DNA of 64,000 bases from Hazenella coriacea (GTDB lineage Bacteria; Bacillota; Bacilli; Thermoactinomycetales; Thermoactinomycetaceae). Below, one piece after another: positions 55,336-63,866 of this stretch (position 1 is its first letter; each line of letters opens with the position of its first letter). Below the pieces are notes generated by a model. It searched no databases. It saw only the letters and a list, made by a program, of their open reading frames with translations, and was not told the origin of the DNA. The stretch spans positions 62,001-126,000 of the forward strand of contig NZ_SMAG01000007.1 of NCBI RefSeq assembly GCF_004341825.1, given 5' to 3'. Both the position numbers and the translations under genes were made by a program.

Positions 55336-56673
55336 TCAGTTGTTGATCAGAGGAATCGTAAATCTAATCCCCAGTCCTCCATATCTGGATGGAAAAGCTT
55401 CGATGTTTCCCCCGTGTCTTTCAATAATAGTACGACAAATCGCCAATCCTAGACCTGAACCTCCTCGTTCCGCTTGTCTTGCCTGATCAACAGTATAAAA
55501 CTTACTAAACAGTCTAGGGATCTCCTCATCTGCTACACCCATTCCATTATCCTCGATCACAAAATTCGCCATGCCCTCATCCTGATATCCTGTAAAAGTA
55601 ATAGTCAGCGACTCATGATCTGCATATCGAATCGCATTGCTTACCAGATTGGCAATGACTCTCCGAAGTAAGTCTGGATTGGCCTCTAGCCCATCCTTCT
55701 CCGAAAAGACATGTTCATAGCGAAAATGGACATCAAGCCCTGAACATTCTTCCTTATATTCCTCTGCCACAGACTCGAAAAACTTACTTACATGAATGGG
55801 CTCTGTTTTAATGTCTAACAAAGCATACTCATTTTTCGTATACGAAGAGAAAACATCGATGAGTTTACGAATATCCATTGCCTTCTGTTTAATCAACTGA
55901 AAATAACGTTCTCTTTTTTCCTGTGGAATGGCATCCGATTCCAGTAGTTCGATAAACCCCTGCATAGAAGTGAGTGGAGTCTTTAGATCATGGGCGATGG
56001 ATGAAATCAGATGGATCTGCTCTTCATGTGCTTCATATAAACGCTTCTCCATATGATAAACATGTTGGTATAGTAAGCGAATCTCATCACCCTTACCCTG
56101 TTCCTTATCTCTTAACGGAATTGGCTTCCGTTTCACACTTACCTGACTTAAACGTTGATTAAGATCATAGATCGGTTTTGTAATATATTGATTCGAATAA
56201 ACAGACACCAGAAAGAACAAAGTTAATATCACTAGCATGAATACTAAAAATGTTTTGTTGAATAGTTGTCCCACTCCAAAGTCAGCTAGTAGATCCGTTT
56301 GACGCGAGATCGTTAATTCACCGACGGGAAGTCCATTTTGATAAGTAGGAAACGTTTGTTCAAATGTTAAATAACCCTCTTTGAATTGACCTGCTTGCAT
56401 ATGGACATCCGCGTTCAAGGAACGATATTCAAGCTGGATCCCAGGCTCTTTACTTACTTCCTTCAAATAGGATTTTAGTTGGTCTGGTGATTGTTGTAAC
56501 TGATCCACCTCACGGATAATCATAAAGTTTTCTTGTACTAATCCTTTCGATCGTTCCGTAATGTATTGAAAATAATAATCCTTAAAATAGATTCCCAGAA
56601 AGAAAAGTAATATTAAAAATACAGCCATGATAATCATCGTAAGAATCAAAGGAATTTTATATGTTAATTTCAT
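55336..56673 (-). CDS. Sensor histidine kinase
   Basis: A 445-residue kinase. Helices lie at about 8-30 and 143-165, with an extracytoplasmic stretch between, a HAMP region, the phosphoacceptor H228 in AHDLKTPLTSM, and an HATPase domain with SNAIRYADHE, NGMGVADEE and GGSGLGLAI. ATG 56673 overlaps the regulator stop (ATGA). The MMPL transporter downstream may be its target, by context only. Confidence 0.92.
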   Translation of the reverse strand: MKLTYKIPLILTMIIMAVFLILLFFLGIYFKDYYFQYITERSKGLVQENFMIIREVDQLQQSPDQLKSYLKEVSKEPGIQLEYRSLNADVHMQAGQFKEGYLTFEQTFPTYQNGLPVGELTISRQTDLLADFGVGQLFNKTFLVFMLVILTLFFLVSVYSNQYITKPIYDLNQRLSQVSVKRKPIPLRDKEQGKGDEIRLLYQHVYHMEKRLYEAHEEQIHLISSIAHDLKTPLTSMQGFIELLESDAIPQEKRERYFQLIKQKAMDIRKLIDVFSSYTKNEYALLDIKTEPIHVSKFFESVAEEYKEECSGLDVHFRYEHVFSEKDGLEANPDLLRRVIANLVSNAIRYADHESLTITFTGYQDEGMANFVIEDNGMGVADEEIPRLFSKFYTVDQARQAERGGSGLGLAICRTIIERHGGNIEAFPSRYGGLGIRFTIPLINN

Positions 56674-57395
56674 CCATCTTCTCCATCTAACACTAATTTG
56701 TATCCTACACCCCAAATCGTTTTAATGAGTTGATGCTGTTTTCCAATCTTTCTTCTTATATTTTTGATATGGACTGTTACTGTATTTAAATCACCATACT
56801 CGTCTCCCCATACATTATGGTAGATCTGTTCCCTAGATAATACTAAGTGAGCGTTTTGATAAAGATAGTTTAATATTTGAAATTCCCTTGTAGACAGTTC
56901 CAATGGGACTCCATGAATATATGCTTCGTATTTTTGTTCATCTAACACAAGTGGAGGCCGAGAAGAAGGTTCTGTCCACTCACTCTGTTTTTGTGAATAT
57001 AAGTGTGGGTGATTGAGTCGTTCTAACTGGCGAAATTGCACTTTGATTCGAGCCACTAACTCCTGAATTCCAAACGGTTTGGTCATATAGTCATCTGCAC
57101 CCACTTCAAGACCAATCACTTTATCAATTTCGCGATCTTTGGCACTAAGTAAAATGATTGGCATCCGAAACTTTTGTCGGATTCGCCTGGTTGTTTCAAT
57201 CCCATCCAACCCTGGCATCATAATATCTAAAACAACCAAGTCAATCTGTTCACGTGCAAGCACTTGGAGCGCTTTTTCTCCACGATTCGCTGTAGTCACT
57301 TGAAACTGTTCAAAAGTTAAAGCATCTTGCAAAAGCTGTAGAATATCTTCATCATCATCTACAACTAAAATATGATGTTTAATTAACTCTTTCAT
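56670..57395 (-). CDS. OmpR-type response regulator
   Basis: A 241-residue regulator. Receiver: DDDED at 13-17, D57 in VVLDIMMPG, MTKPFG. DNA-binding domain about 145-240, with LSTREFQIL and TVTVHIKNIRRKIG, ending IKTIWGVGYKLVL. Cotranscribed with the kinase. Ligand or signal unknown. Confidence 0.92.
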   Translation of the reverse strand: MKELIKHHILVVDDDEDILQLLQDALTFEQFQVTTANRGEKALQVLAREQIDLVVLDIMMPGLDGIETTRRIRQKFRMPIILLSAKDREIDKVIGLEVGADDYMTKPFGIQELVARIKVQFRQLERLNHPHLYSQKQSEWTEPSSRPPLVLDEQKYEAYIHGVPLELSTREFQILNYLYQNAHLVLSREQIYHNVWGDEYGDLNTVTVHIKNIRRKIGKQHQLIKTIWGVGYKLVLDGEDG

Positions 57396-57460
57396 ATCCA
57401 ATCCCTACTTTTATCCATGATTGTGCAACTTTTTAAGATATAAAAGAACCAACTCGATCA

Positions 57461-57492
57461 TAAAAAAGTCACACCTAGTGATCGGTGTGACC
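57461..57492 (-). terminator. Terminator after small-protein cassette copy 2
   Basis: Minus strand GTCACACC and GGTGTGAC stem followed by TTTTTTAT. Confidence 0.8.
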
Positions 57493-57518
57493 CATTCTAT
57501 GTAAATGATAACATATAT

Positions 57519-57728
57519 TTATCTTTGCCTAATGGAACGATTTCCAAAATAATGGAGACGGTCTTCAGCCTCAAGAACACCTTTACATTGATGAAGATCT
57601 AGCTCATAAGCACATAGAAAACGTTGAATCTCTTTTGGATTTCGAAGAACTTTTTTCTTATTCGTTTCTAGATGAAGCAAAATCATCACTTGCTCCCATG
57701 AATCAAACCAAAAACGAATACACCTCAA
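57519..57728 (-). CDS. Small protein of cassette copy 2 (FWFD-type)
   Basis: A 69-residue protein, start TTG 57728 with GAGGGAG upstream. Paralogous to the product at 48613-48819 along its whole length (see there). It follows the NYDIF-type gene of copy 2. No known family. Confidence 0.65.
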   Translation of the reverse strand: MRCIRFWFDSWEQVMILLHLETNKKKVLRNPKEIQRFLCAYELDLHQCKGVLEAEDRLHYFGNRSIRQR

Positions 57729-57862
57729 GTGACTCCCTCTCTCTGTATATTAGGTTTTGCCGAACAAACATACATTTAGAAGTCAAACTAAATGTATCCC
57801 CCATGTACCGCATCAGTAGAACTTACATTATGACGCTTTCTCTATTTTTAAAAAACTTTTTA

Positions 57863-57935
57863 TATGATACAATCAAATGTGAACAACTTTCATTTTTTGC
57901 TTTCCCCATTGGTTTTTTCCAATGGGACTTTTCTA
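57863..57935 (+). promoter_or_regulatory. Extended -10 promoter and hairpin, possible small antisense RNA (copy 2)
   Basis: TGATACAAT (57865-57873) is an extended -10; about 30 bases on, CCCATTGG and CCAATGGG form a stem followed by ACTTTTCT. The layout repeats copy 1 at 48955-49010, inside the end of the NYDIF-type gene. Confidence 0.4.
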
Positions 57936-58219
57936 CCCGAAAAAATATCATAGTTTCTTCCATGAATCAGTGTAACCCCATCTTCGAGCGTTACGACCTT
58001 ACAATCAAGTAAATCCATCACAACTTCGGGACCACCAGCAAGGGCAAGCTTTACTTGAGTACATACTTTACGATGAAGCTCGAGCTGGATTGTAGTCTGT
58101 ACTAATCCTTGTTCTGTTAACACTTCTTCTTGGAGTGTTTGAAAAGGGAAGTGGGCACCTAACTCATTGATGAAATGTTGAAGTTCATCATCTTTACCAG
58201 TCACTGTCACAGTTAACAA
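57890..58219 (-). CDS. Protein of cassette copy 2 (NYDIF-type)
   Basis: A 109-residue protein starting at TTG 58219 with AAGGAGG. The C-terminal part shares NYDIF and nearby residues with the copy-1 product, which is shorter (65). The N-terminal half (QHFINELGAHFPFQTL) has no counterpart there. It is divergent from the GntR gene. Confidence 0.65.
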   Translation of the reverse strand: MLTVTVTGKDDELQHFINELGAHFPFQTLQEEVLTEQGLVQTTIQLELHRKVCTQVKLALAGGPEVVMDLLDCKVVTLEDGVTLIHGRNYDIFSGRKVPLEKTNGESKK

Positions 58220-58421
58220 TTAAATAACCTCCTTATCAATCAGTATGTTTATTTCACATTATTTTCAGAAACCTACAGTTATAGTCTAAATCTAGATTCC
58301 CATTTTTTCAAGTATTTATATTCGGAATAATTCCTCTGTTGAAATAAAATAGTTTCCAACAGATTGAATAATACATCTTCAATATGTGTCAAATGAATTA
58401 ATTTTAGAAGGGGATATAACC

Positions 58422-59123
58422 TTGGCTAAAAGTAAATGGAAAGAAATTTATCAAGTACTTAAACAGCGAATTGTAACTGGTGAATACCAAGCGGGACAAG
58501 AGTTCCCTACTAACTTTGAGTTAATGAAAGAGTTTGAAGTTCATGCTGCAACGATCCAAAATTCTGTCAATGCCCTGATCCGTGATGGATACATCGCCTC
58601 AGCAGGAAGTACCAACATTCGTCGAACTGTTTGTGATTTGAATACTTTCCCTGTTCGTAGAGGTGGTTTCAGAGATGAACATAGTAAAGGGACGAAAGAA
58701 GTTCTGCAAATGGAAATTATACAAGACGCCTCTTTACTTCCAGAAAATGAAAGTCAATTAAAGCCACCTGTCTTATACTATTACACACGCCAATGGAAAG
58801 ATGATCAAGTCGTAGCGATTTCTGAATCATTTATTCCTCAATGCATCCCTTTGGACAAGCTAAAAGAAGAGCTTCAAGCACCTGAGGCTCGGCTATATGA
58901 AACCATGAAATCTTTTGGACAAAAGCCCAATGTCTGTGTAGAAACCTTAGTCGCTGCCACACCCACCTCAGACGAACAAGAGAAACTACAACTGGATGAA
59001 CCGACTCCTGTTGTACGAATTACACGCAAAGTCTATGATCACAAAAATAAACTTTTAGAGTATTGCAAGCTAACCGACCGTGCGGATTGCTATCAATACA
59101 CCTATCGAGTTCCCTTTGAATGA
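58422..59123 (+). CDS. GntR-family regulator with UTRA domain
   Basis: A 233-residue regulator with a winged helix at about residues 3-65 (YQVLKQRIVTGEYQAGQEFPTNFELMKEF) and a C-terminal UTRA ligand domain (residues 90-230, YTRQWKDDQVVAISESFIP). HutC-type regulators bind sugars or amino acids; the ligand is unknown. TTG 58422 with AGAAGGGG. Divergent from cassette copy 2. Confidence 0.9.
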   Translation: MAKSKWKEIYQVLKQRIVTGEYQAGQEFPTNFELMKEFEVHAATIQNSVNALIRDGYIASAGSTNIRRTVCDLNTFPVRRGGFRDEHSKGTKEVLQMEIIQDASLLPENESQLKPPVLYYYTRQWKDDQVVAISESFIPQCIPLDKLKEELQAPEARLYETMKSFGQKPNVCVETLVAATPTSDEQEKLQLDEPTPVVRITRKVYDHKNKLLEYCKLTDRADCYQYTYRVPFE

Positions 59124-59156
59124 ACAAGCTTCTTTTTTGGGAATCATTGAAATCAA

Positions 59157-59203
59157 CAAAATAACCGGCCCTGTAGTAACATGAACAGGTCCGGTTATTT
59201 TTT
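59157..59203. terminator. Bidirectional terminator
   Basis: Stem AAATAACCGGxCCTG and complement with T-rich ends, between convergent GntR and hydrolase genes. Confidence 0.85.
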
Positions 59204-59954
59204 AAAGTGAAAAGTGTTTTACAAACCAGTTCGTCGAAAACCTCTCTACGACTGATAAATGATCCATGAAGCTATGATTGGCTCCATCGATGATTTCTAA
59301 TCTAGAATCGTTAGGTAGCCATTTTAAGCCTTTTTGGGTTCGTTCATATAAGCTCTTTTCTTCTTCATCTGCATTTCCATGGATCACCAGAACAGGACAT
59401 CGTACATTTGTCAGTAACTCTTGTTGATTCACTAACTCAAAATCCAGTAACATCTGTTGATCAATAAGAACCTTTCGATCCCCTTCCCCCAGAGTCGTTA
59501 GATAACCCACCTCTTTCAATTCCTGCATTTGTTCGGGGGTAAAATATTCGTTCCAATCATATTTCATTGAACCTGTCAGGGCACCTGTCAAAACCATAGT
59601 AGCTATATCAGGTGTGTAACACTCTAAGCACACTCGACTTCCTAAACTATGTCCATAAAGGGCAATCTCGTGATACTCTCTTGACTTTACAAAAGCAATA
59701 GCTGCTTGTAGATCATCGATTTGTTTGGCTATGGTTAATTGATCTGTATCACTTTCTCCACAACCACTAAAGTCAAAAACTAACACACTATAGCCCAATT
59801 GATGAAAGGTACTTGCAAACCTGTCAAAGCGCCCTTTAGAGGTTTTATTAGAGGTAAAACCATGGCACATAATAATGATCGATGAAGAAGATGATTCATA
59901 ATGATGTCCGATCAAAGTTAGCTCTCGAGAATTCTTAAAAGCAACTCTCTTCAT
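59202..59954 (-). CDS. Alpha/beta hydrolase
   Basis: A 250-residue hydrolase. IIMCHGFTSNKTS near residue 30 is the oxyanion region, the nucleophile Ser sits in YGHSLGSRV near residue 102, the acid is near VIHGNADEEE and His in GANHSFMD near residue 228. Substrate unknown; similar to acylglycerol or feruloyl esterase types. ATG 59954 follows GAGGGG. Confidence 0.88.
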   Translation of the reverse strand: MKRVAFKNSRELTLIGHHYESSSSSIIIMCHGFTSNKTSKGRFDRFASTFHQLGYSVLVFDFSGCGESDTDQLTIAKQIDDLQAAIAFVKSREYHEIALYGHSLGSRVCLECYTPDIATMVLTGALTGSMKYDWNEYFTPEQMQELKEVGYLTTLGEGDRKVLIDQQMLLDFELVNQQELLTNVRCPVLVIHGNADEEEKSLYERTQKGLKWLPNDSRLEIIDGANHSFMDHLSVVERFSTNWFVKHFSL

Positions 59955-60025
59955 GCGTTCTCCCCTCTTTCGAGCAGTCTTGATGATGCAATCCATCAAC
60001 TTCTTCATGCTTGTTCAAAAGGGGC

Positions 60026-61198
60026 TCATTGTTTCACCTTACCGTACGTACCACCGCCACCTTCTTTAAGTTCCAACCTTTGCTCGCGAGCCCTCTGAAT
60101 GTGCTTGGCAATTGACTCATTTGCCACACTAGCGATCTCTTCAATCGAAGCAACATGGAGAACATTCATCTCTGTACCAAAAGCATCTAGTAACTTATCT
60201 AATGTTTTTCTACCACATTTAGGGATGAATTCTAAAGGAACCTGATATCGATAGGGAGCCCGATATTCTGGTGAGTGGCTCTCTTGATCAGCTAGGGAGA
60301 GAATGCGGTCACGCACGCCTTGTACCTTTTTAAGGCTACCACAATACGGACAACGATCCTCAAAGGTTCCTGTTGGCCAGAGTTCATCACATGATAAACA
60401 GCGTGTCCGATAATATTTTCCCAAACGAGGATTTAATCCATAATTGGCTAGCACTTTTCGCCCTTCCTGTCGAGCTAAAGCTAGCTGTAATTCACGAAAA
60501 CTAGCTTCTTTGACAAGGAGTTGGTTATACTCCCGACCAATTTTAGGAAGTGAATGAGCATCTGAGTTTGTAACAAAAGTAAACGGACTTAATTCAGATA
60601 AATGATCTGCCAAAAAACGATCAGAGCTCAAGCCTAATTCGACTCCCGCTACCTGATCCATCCGTAAAACATGGCTCATGTGGGTTGAAGCACTGCCATA
60701 GATACTTTTAAACGGCGTAAAGACATGAGCAGGGATAATCAGACCTCCCAGTTCAATAACTTTTTCTTGTAAAACCTCAGCTGGTTGATAAAGTCTTTGC
60801 GTACTCAATTGCACATTTTTCATATGTTTTGCTAACCAATCAGTAAATAGCTTCATCTGTTCAAGTGAAGGTAAAAAAGCTAATATATGCGCAGCTCCTT
60901 GACCCGGTTCACGAATCTCAATCTCTGCTCCCAACAGACAAGTGGTATCTTGGTAAACAATCCCACCATCTGGATGCTCTTGATAAAGCCCTGATTGTAA
61001 ACCTTTTTCAATATCTTCCTGTACAGGTGGAGATTGTGCATCAATGATCCCGATCATCTGCATTCCCTTACGATGACTGGATTCCTTAATAATATTTTCA
61101 AAGGTCATATTGCGAGCGGCTGTAATTTTCACAGGAAGATTGTTGGAGGTACGACCAATATGAATATGCAAATCAGCAAAAATCGGTTGCAAGCTCAT
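60026..61198 (-). CDS. EndoQ-like PHP-domain endonuclease
   Basis: A 390-residue protein. PHP metal motif ADLHIHIGR near residue 8, then a second metal motif TNSDAHSLPKIG near residue 212, and a four-Cys zinc element (CLSCDELW, CPYCGSL) near residue 270. This fits the TIGR00375/EndoQ family, which nicks 5' to deaminated bases such as hypoxanthine and uracil. It overlaps nudF (ATGA), suggesting a shared cleaning role by context. Confidence 0.82.
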   Translation of the reverse strand: MSLQPIFADLHIHIGRTSNNLPVKITAARNMTFENIIKESSHRKGMQMIGIIDAQSPPVQEDIEKGLQSGLYQEHPDGGIVYQDTTCLLGAEIEIREPGQGAAHILAFLPSLEQMKLFTDWLAKHMKNVQLSTQRLYQPAEVLQEKVIELGGLIIPAHVFTPFKSIYGSASTHMSHVLRMDQVAGVELGLSSDRFLADHLSELSPFTFVTNSDAHSLPKIGREYNQLLVKEASFRELQLALARQEGRKVLANYGLNPRLGKYYRTRCLSCDELWPTGTFEDRCPYCGSLKKVQGVRDRILSLADQESHSPEYRAPYRYQVPLEFIPKCGRKTLDKLLDAFGTEMNVLHVASIEEIASVANESIAKHIQRAREQRLELKEGGGGTYGKVKQ

Positions 61199-61740
61199 CG
61201 TTGATTCAGCACCTGATTTTGCCAAAAGTAGATGGCAGCTACTGTTTTCGCATCGCAGATCGTTCCCTTAGCTATTTCTGCTTGACACTCTTCCAAAGTA
61301 AGTTCTACCAACTCAACAAATTCATCCTCATCCAGATGAACTTGACCTTTTTGTAGTTCTTTCGCTTGAAACAGATAAAGGTATTCGTTAGCAAATCCGG
61401 GTGATGTATAAAAAGAGACCATTGGTTCTAGTTGTCCTGCTACGTATCCTGTCTCTTCTTCAAGCTCACGTTTGGCACAGTCTGCGGGGTCTTCCCCTTT
61501 TTCTAGCTTACCTGCCGGAATCTCAAGAATGGTTTTCTCCAATGGCTTACGAAATTGCCGAACAAGGACTAGACGATTTTCATCAGTTATGGCAAAAACA
61601 GCAACAGCTCCTGAATGCTTAATAATTTCTCGAAAAGAGGTGGAACCGTTAGGTAATTCGACTTGATCCACTTGCAAATGAACAACTTTGCCCTCAAAAA
61701 TGGTTTGGCTGCTGATTGTTTTTTCTTCGAATTTTTTCAT
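61195..61740 (-). CDS. nudF: ADP-ribose pyrophosphatase
   Basis: A 181-residue Nudix enzyme. The Nudix box GKLEKGEDPADCAKRELEEETG lies near residue 88 and the upstream VRQFRKPL is the ADP-ribose-family mark. ATG 61740 follows AAAGGGGAT. Cleaves ADP-ribose to AMP and ribose-5-phosphate. Confidence 0.93.
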   Translation of the reverse strand: MKKFEEKTISSQTIFEGKVVHLQVDQVELPNGSTSFREIIKHSGAVAVFAITDENRLVLVRQFRKPLEKTILEIPAGKLEKGEDPADCAKRELEEETGYVAGQLEPMVSFYTSPGFANEYLYLFQAKELQKGQVHLDEDEFVELVELTLEECQAEIAKGTICDAKTVAAIYFWQNQVLNQR

Positions 61741-61887
61741 GGTAGAGTATCCCCTTTGGGTCAATTTGAAGGTCTGATACTTCCTATTATAACCTAGCTA
61801 GCAATCACCTATGGAATATTTTCCATGTTGATCACGTATACCCGTACTATGATTTAGCGACAATGGAACTAAAGACAGGAGGGTTTG

Positions 61888-62055
61888 ATGATGATCATAG
61901 AGCAATCTAGACAAGGGCTTCGTTTAATCGGAAAAGCATGGGAGATTCGGGCATATTTACGCCACTGGTCCAATCAACACCAGCACCTCCAGGATTATTT
62001 AGGAAAGACAACACTAGAAGCTCCGAATCGACAGTTATATCTGGTGAAAAAATAA
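61888..62055 (+). CDS. Small basic hypothetical protein
   Basis: A 55-residue open frame too short for most tracks. ATG 61888 follows CAGGAGGG. The product (QSRQGLRLIGKAWEIRAYLRHW) looks helical and amphipathic. Family unknown. It is divergent from nudF. Confidence 0.6.
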   Translation: MMIIEQSRQGLRLIGKAWEIRAYLRHWSNQHQHLQDYLGKTTLEAPNRQLYLVKK

Positions 62056-62212
62056 TGAATCTATTTCACTAGGGAAATAATTTCTAGACATTTTATGATG
62101 TTGTTGAACAAAAAGCATCGCTAGCACTTCCTGAACGTCCAATAGTATAATAGAAAATGATTACAATCTTTTTTTGAAAGTTATACATGATAGAACAAAG
62201 GAGGATCTGCAC

Positions 62213-62863
62213 ATGCTGAAACGACTAAAAATGAAAGAGCCTGTCAACACATGGACACATTTTATTACCTTTCTCGCAGCTATCGTCGGTTTGGTTTTCC
62301 TCATCCTCCTCTCCTACGATAATGTATCTAAGTTAGTAACCATGACTATTTATGGAGTTAGTGTTATTCTACTTTATGGTGCGAGTTCCCTCTATCATTG
62401 GGTCCGCACCACACCAAATAAAGAGTTGATCCTAAAAAAAATCGATCATATTGCAATTTACATACTCATTGCAGGCTCCTATACACCTGTCTTCTTCTTT
62501 GGATTAGAAGGTGGCTGGAAATGGACAATGCTAATCGCTGTTTGGGTATTAACATTGATCGGGATATTTCTAAAAATATGGTTCATTCATGCTCCACGTT
62601 ACCTCTCGACTACTTTTTATGTCTGTCTCGGATGGATTGCTGTCATCCCTATGATTCAACTCGTTCACTCACTTCCTTTAGGTGCGATCATATTAATGTT
62701 TGCAGGTGGTGTCGTTTACACGATCGGAGCTGTGATCTATGCCACCAAATGCTTTGATTTCTTTCCCAACAAGTTTGGTTTTCATGAAATCTTCCACTTG
62801 TTCATCATGGGTGGAACCATTATCCACTTTATCATGATGGTTATCTTCATCATCCCTGCCTAA
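62213..62863 (+). CDS. Hemolysin III / PAQR-family membrane protein
   Basis: A 216-residue seven-helix protein. EPVNTWTHF near residue 9, ASSLYHW near residue 60 and KIDHIAIYILIAGSYTP near residue 76 and FHEIFHLFIMGG near residue 185 are the family's histidine and Ser sites. In Bacillus these are YplQ-type proteins of uncertain role. ATG 62213 behind AAAGGAGG. Confidence 0.9.
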   Translation: MLKRLKMKEPVNTWTHFITFLAAIVGLVFLILLSYDNVSKLVTMTIYGVSVILLYGASSLYHWVRTTPNKELILKKIDHIAIYILIAGSYTPVFFFGLEGGWKWTMLIAVWVLTLIGIFLKIWFIHAPRYLSTTFYVCLGWIAVIPMIQLVHSLPLGAIILMFAGGVVYTIGAVIYATKCFDFFPNKFGFHEIFHLFIMGGTIIHFIMMVIFIIPA

Positions 62864-62876
62864 GATTAAACAAAAT

Positions 62877-62912
62877 CACTCCCTGAGAATGAACTTCTCA
62901 GGGATCTTTGAT
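62877..62912 (+). terminator. Terminator after hemolysin III gene
   Basis: Arms TCCCTGAGAA and TTCTCAGGGA followed by TCTTTGATC, 17 bases past the stop. Confidence 0.75.
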
Positions 62913-63011
62913 CTGAGCAAAGTCGTTCACCAAAAAATTAGTTCCCTTCTAGATCATCCATATTCCAAAGGATTAAAATGAAGTCAACTCGACGAAAGGA
63001 GTCTCACACTC

Positions 63012-63866
63012 ATGGATTCCGATCCAACTCTAGAATCAAAAGAAGAACTACTAACACAACTAAAACGGATCAAAGACTGGGAACAAGATCAATCTGATTT
63101 ATGGTTTTGGGAGAAAATCGGGAGAATTCCCTTTCTTCTTTTAGACAAAATCACCCCCCAGATGATTCATAACCTAGTAGGAAAAATACTAGATGAAATC
63201 GGTGGCTATATTCAGACAGGTGGACAATACTTGATCAGTGAAAAGAGCATCATCGAAAAATTATCCACTCACTCAAAAAAGACTCCTCTCACCCTAGAAG
63301 AAGTCGCCCACCTGCCTCTAACAGTGATGAATCAGGTTGCTGAACAACTTCGAACCACTCGTAGTCAGTTAGCAGCGGTGCAAGGTGCAACTACTGGATT
63401 TGGAGGAGTCTTCACCCTAGCCATTGATATTCCTGCTGTCTTAGGCCTCTCACTTAAAGTTTTACAAGAAATGGCTATTTCTTATGGTTATAATCCGCAG
63501 GAAAAACAAGAACGAATTTTTATTGTAAAATGTCTTCATTTTGCTTCAGCTGATATTGTTGGAAAACAATCGATTTTGAAAGATTTATCTAGCTTTTGTG
63601 AAACAAACGACTACCACGACCGACAAGCTGTGTCACAAGTGGAAGGATGGCGAGAAGTAATCGCCAATTATCGGGATACCTATGGATGGAAAAAAATATT
63701 TCAAATAGTTCCGATCATCGGGATCTTCTTTGGCGCTTGGATTAATCGGAGTACCATTCAAGAAGTAGCTGAAACGGGTCAAATGTTGTATCAGAAACGA
63801 AGAGTTTTGGAACGGTTAAAGCTACTGGAATCTGACGAACATCAGGTGATAAGTATAAATAAATAA
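63012..63866 (+). CDS. EcsC-family protein
   Basis: A 284-residue protein. The middle reads QGATTGFGGVFTLAIDIPAVLGLSLKVLQEMAISYGY near residue 125, the mark of the EcsC family, and IPFLLLDKITPQMI precedes it. Function unknown; EcsC in B. subtilis is beside an ABC transporter, which is not seen here. ATG 63012 with AAAGGAG. Ends overlapping the opposite LrgB gene by 25 bases. Confidence 0.85.
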   Translation: MDSDPTLESKEELLTQLKRIKDWEQDQSDLWFWEKIGRIPFLLLDKITPQMIHNLVGKILDEIGGYIQTGGQYLISEKSIIEKLSTHSKKTPLTLEEVAHLPLTVMNQVAEQLRTTRSQLAAVQGATTGFGGVFTLAIDIPAVLGLSLKVLQEMAISYGYNPQEKQERIFIVKCLHFASADIVGKQSILKDLSSFCETNDYHDRQAVSQVEGWREVIANYRDTYGWKKIFQIVPIIGIFFGAWINRSTIQEVAETGQMLYQKRRVLERLKLLESDEHQVISINK

